From: Nonomuraea angiospora
GTDB taxonomy: Bacteria > Actinomycetota > Actinomycetes > Streptosporangiales > Streptosporangiaceae
Direction: 5' to 3'
DNA: 64,000 nt
Assembly: GCF_014873145.1 (NCBI RefSeq)
Contig: NZ_JADBEK010000001.1
Location: 558,001 to 622,000 of the forward strand
Part shown: one piece after another, positions 62,003 to 64,000 of the stretch
How positions within the stretch are numbered: the stretch's first letter is position 1
Layout of the letters: each line of letters starts with the position of its first letter
The notes under the pieces: generated by a model
Told to the model about the DNA's origin: nothing
Databases searched by the model: none
What the model saw: only the letters and a program-made list of their open reading frames with translations
Translations under genes and position numbers: made by a program

Positions 62003-63378
62003 CCCAGCGGGTCAGGACCGGCGACAGCCATGCCGTCGCGGAGCTGTATGAGCGGCACCACGCGGCCGTCCTCGCCTTCGCCCGCCGTCTGTCCCCGGAT
62101 CCGCAGGCCGCCGAGGACCTGGCCAGCGAGGCGTTCACCCGAACCTTACGGACCGTCCGCACGGGTGCGGGCGGTCCGTCCGGTGGGTGGCGTCCCTATC
62201 TGTATGCCGTGGTGCGTAACACGGCGGCCGAGTGGGCGCGGACCGACCAGCGTCTGGTCCTGATGGGCGAGTTCAGGGCTGAGGAGTTCGCCGATCTGCT
62301 CGTGACAGAGCCCGAGGTTTCCGACGACCTCGTCGTCCGGGACTTCCGCTCGCTGCCGCCGCGCTGGCAGACCGTGCTGTGGCACACCCTGATCGAGGAG
62401 GAGGAGCCCGAGCGGGTCGCACGGATCCTCGGCATCACTCCCGGAAATGTGAGCGTGCTGGCCTTCCGCGCACGCGAAGGGCTGCGTAAGGCCTACCTGG
62501 CCGCTCATGTTGGGGCCGGCTCGCCCGAGTGCCAAAGTTTCGCCGACCGGATGGCGACGGTTGTCCGCAAGCCCAGCGGTCGCATTCCCCGGGCGCTGCG
62601 TGCGCATCTCGACGTCTGCCCAAGCTGCGCACGGGCATTCGCCGAGCTGCGCGACCTCAACTCCACACTGCGGGCCGCGCTGCCGATCGTGCTGCTGCCG
62701 CTCGCCGTAGGGAAGGCCACCGCATCGAAGGGGGCCGCCATCGGGATGTCGGGCTGGGCGGTCCCGGTGACCGCTGCGGTAGCGGTGGTCGCCGCTACCG
62801 CAGCAGCCGTCTTGACCCTGCCGCCGGATCCCCAGCTCCCAGCGGCATCACCCCCGCAGGCGTCCGCCGGGTCGACGTGGAGGGCGGTACCGTCATCCAC
62901 ACCCACACCGAAGTCCACCTCCAAGCAGAAAGACACTCTGAAGCCGACCGCGGACTCCACGGTCAGGACGGCCCCGCGCACGCGGATCACCGACGTGGAC
63001 CGATGCACCGGGCGGGCAGGCGGCCAGGTCACGGCGCGGTCGTGCACCACCCCACGCCATCCCCGGAAGACCGCCACAGCCCCGCCCGGGCCCACGACAT
63101 CGGACATCGACCCGGTCACCACGAGCGCCCTGCGCAACGTCGGCACCCGACTCTGCCTCGACGTCCCCGAGGGCAGCCGCAACAACGTCGGGCAGATCCG
63201 GGTCTACAGCTGTAACGGCACGAGCGCCCAGCTGTGGACCAGAACGCCCTCCGGGCAGATCACCGTCTACGACGGCCAGAAGTGCCTGGATGCCCTGGAG
63301 CAGGGCAAGACCGACGGCACCGCGGTCGGCATCCGCGACTGCCAGGGAGGAGACAACCAGAGGTGGCAGGCGGTCTAG
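61999..63378 (+). CDS. ECF sigma factor fused to zinc-finger, membrane segment and ricin-type lectin, lacking a normal start
   Basis: The protein has ECF sigma regions 2 and 4 (ELYERHHAAVLAFARRL, LASEAFTRT, VARILGITPGNVSVLAFRA), a zinc-finger-like H/C-x2-C segment (HLDVCPSCARAFAEL), a hydrophobic membrane segment (VPVTAAVAVVAATAAAVL), a Ser/Thr/Pro linker and a C-terminal ricin-type beta-trefoil repeat (SAQLWTRTPSGQITVY, DNQRWQAV). Such fused sigma/anti-sigma/lectin proteins occur in actinobacteria. In-frame upstream sequence has no ATG, GTG or TTG before region 2, and the frame runs from a P450 fragment, so the start was lost or a CTG at 61999 is used. It may be inactive. Confidence 0.72.
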   Translation: MTQRVRTGDSHAVAELYERHHAAVLAFARRLSPDPQAAEDLASEAFTRTLRTVRTGAGGPSGGWRPYLYAVVRNTAAEWARTDQRLVLMGEFRAEEFADLLVTEPEVSDDLVVRDFRSLPPRWQTVLWHTLIEEEEPERVARILGITPGNVSVLAFRAREGLRKAYLAAHVGAGSPECQSFADRMATVVRKPSGRIPRALRAHLDVCPSCARAFAELRDLNSTLRAALPIVLLPLAVGKATASKGAAIGMSGWAVPVTAAVAVVAATAAAVLTLPPDPQLPAASPPQASAGSTWRAVPSSTPTPKSTSKQKDTLKPTADSTVRTAPRTRITDVDRCTGRAGGQVTARSCTTPRHPRKTATAPPGPTTSDIDPVTTSALRNVGTRLCLDVPEGSRNNVGQIRVYSCNGTSAQLWTRTPSGQITVYDGQKCLDALEQGKTDGTAVGIRDCQGGDNQRWQAV

Positions 63379-63461
63379 CGAGGTCGCGGCCGGGGGCCTG
63401 TACCGCGCCGGGAGGTCGTCTTCGCGCCCATCCGGCGCGTCGCTCGTGAGAGCATGCCCGT

Positions 63462-63492
63462 GCCGCTGCCCCGCTCGTAGCGGGGCAGCGGC
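63462..63492. terminator. Strong bidirectional terminator hairpin
   Basis: A perfect 12-base-pair inverted repeat: GCCGCTGCCCCG at 63462-63473 and CGGGGCAGCGGC at 63481-63492, with a 7-base loop. It sits between the convergent sigma/lectin gene (plus strand, ending 63378) and the secreted FIMAH-type gene (minus strand, ending at 63513), so it can end both transcripts. The stem is GC-rich and very stable. Confidence 0.85.
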
Positions 63493-63512
63493 TTATGAGG
63501 GGTGTTCGGTTG

Positions 63513-64000
63513 TCAGCCGCTGATGACCGAGATCATCTTGTCGGCGTCGCGGGTGAGCACCTGGCGTACGTCGGCACGCGGGACGAGCTTCCCGTCCGCG
63601 ACGAGTTTCTTGAATTCGGCGAGGAGCCGCACCGCTGTTTCGTCCTTGCCGGAGGCCTCGGCCTTACGGGCCTGGGTCAGTTTCCTCGTCAGCTTGTCGT
63701 GCGCGCCCGCCGACAGCCAACTGGTGGCCCGGAACCGGTCGAGCAGGTTCTGCATGTCCCGAAGCGAGGTGGTGACGTTGAACCGCACCGACGTGGTCAC
63801 AGCGTTGCCGGCGTTGTCCGTTGACGTCACTGCGACCGTGTGCTTGGCCAGCGCCTGGGTGAACAGCGGCAGCACCGAGCCCGAGGTGTGCGGGGCGCCG
63901 TCGAGGGTGCCGGTCGTGGTGCGGACGCCCGAGGTGGCGTCCACGGCCTCCCAGGTGATCACCACGTCCTGGGAATCGCCGTACACCTCGTCGTCGGCCA
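63513..64000 (-). CDS. C-terminal end of a secreted protein with Ig-like and FIMAH-type domains (partial)
   Basis: The gene begins beyond the window, so only the last 162 or so residues are seen. A beta-sandwich-like part (VVITWEAVDATSGVRTTTGT, HTVAVTSTDNAGNAVTTSVRF) is followed by a helical end (LRDMQNLLDRF to KLTQARKAEASGKDETAVRL and LLAEFKKLVADGK), which matches FIMAH-type C-terminal domains found at the ends of secreted enzymes. The catalytic part lies outside the window. It is unrelated to the clusters and marks the end of the accessory region. Confidence 0.75.
   Translation of the reverse strand, partial: ADDEVYGDSQDVVITWEAVDATSGVRTTTGTLDGAPHTSGSVLPLFTQALAKHTVAVTSTDNAGNAVTTSVRFNVTTSLRDMQNLLDRFRATSWLSAGAHDKLTRKLTQARKAEASGKDETAVRLLAEFKKLVADGKLVPRADVRQVLTRDADKMISVISG

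Noticed and set aside
1..64000. Modular PKS or NRPS genes, tRNAs, rRNAs, CRISPR arrays, complete insertion sequences
   Set aside because: None seen; the only condensation-type and carrier genes are free-standing, and all transposases are broken.

Overview
The DNA is high-GC with Streptomyces-like codon use, frequent GTG/TTG starts, TTA codons confined to a regulator, a StrR-type activator, and an ECF sigma factor fused to a ricin-type lectin. This points to a filamentous actinomycete. The exact genus cannot be read from the sequence; a Streptosporangiales-type organism is only a guess. No rRNA, tRNA, CRISPR array, modular PKS or modular NRPS was seen.

Region A (about 0.7-40.1 kb) looks like one unusual biosynthetic gene cluster. 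The left arm (717-7595, minus strand) carries paralogues of the cell-wall enzymes MurA and MurB, a hexapeptide-repeat (GlmU-like) protein, a beta-lactamase-fold serine hydrolase, a HAD phosphatase, an MFS exporter and a methyltransferase. Next come an alpha/beta hydrolase and a NodU/CmcH-type O-carbamoyltransferase. The 10.6-15.5 kb operon holds an AcpS phosphopantetheinyl transferase, an acyl-CoA dehydrogenase (ACAD) plus a C-terminal-only ACAD, an acyl carrier protein (ACP), a transglutaminase-fold protein and a free-standing condensation-domain protein. A decayed IS1380-type element (16-17.2 kb) separates this from the StrR-family activator, two more transglutaminase-fold paralogues, a class III aminotransferase, a ferritin-like diiron protein, a long ACAD, a second ACP, a FAAL-type ligase, an acyl-CoA-ligase-like enzyme, a BtrK-like PLP decarboxylase, a NagZ-type GH3 enzyme, a third ACP, two more ACADs, a B12-type radical SAM enzyme, a NodS-like methyltransferase and a NodB-like deacetylase. 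Two dyads matching the StrR-family operator lie upstream of the aminotransferase and radical SAM genes.

Read together, Region A suggests a MurNAc/GlcNAc-type amino sugar (MurA, MurB, LbH, GH3) that is N-deacetylated, N-methylated and O-carbamoylated with Nod-factor-like enzymes. It would be joined to ACP-activated, decarboxylated, desaturated or aminated acyl units by transglutaminase-fold and condensation-fold amide synthases. This is inference: no product was recognised.

Region B (about 41.7-61.7 kb) looks like a separate peptide-modifying (RiPP-like) cluster. It has a nucleotidyltransferase-fold protein, a protein of unknown function, a DUF483-like protein, a thymidylate-kinase-like P-loop protein, a 59-residue peptide gene at 47003-47182 that is the best precursor candidate, a SPASM radical SAM enzyme, two HExxH peptide-hydroxylase-like proteins, a YcaO and a TfuA, a large B12-type radical SAM enzyme with a C-terminal extension, an aldo-keto reductase, a methyltransferase, a Nudix hydrolase, a CYTH protein and two ABC half-transporters. 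From 47003 to 61709 all genes run on the plus strand with short spacings or overlaps.

Regions A and B are separated by decayed transposases (40.1-41.7 kb). The right end (61.8-64 kb) has a P450 C-terminal fragment fused to a start-less ECF sigma/ricin-lectin gene, a strong bidirectional terminator, and the 3' end of a secreted FIMAH-type protein.
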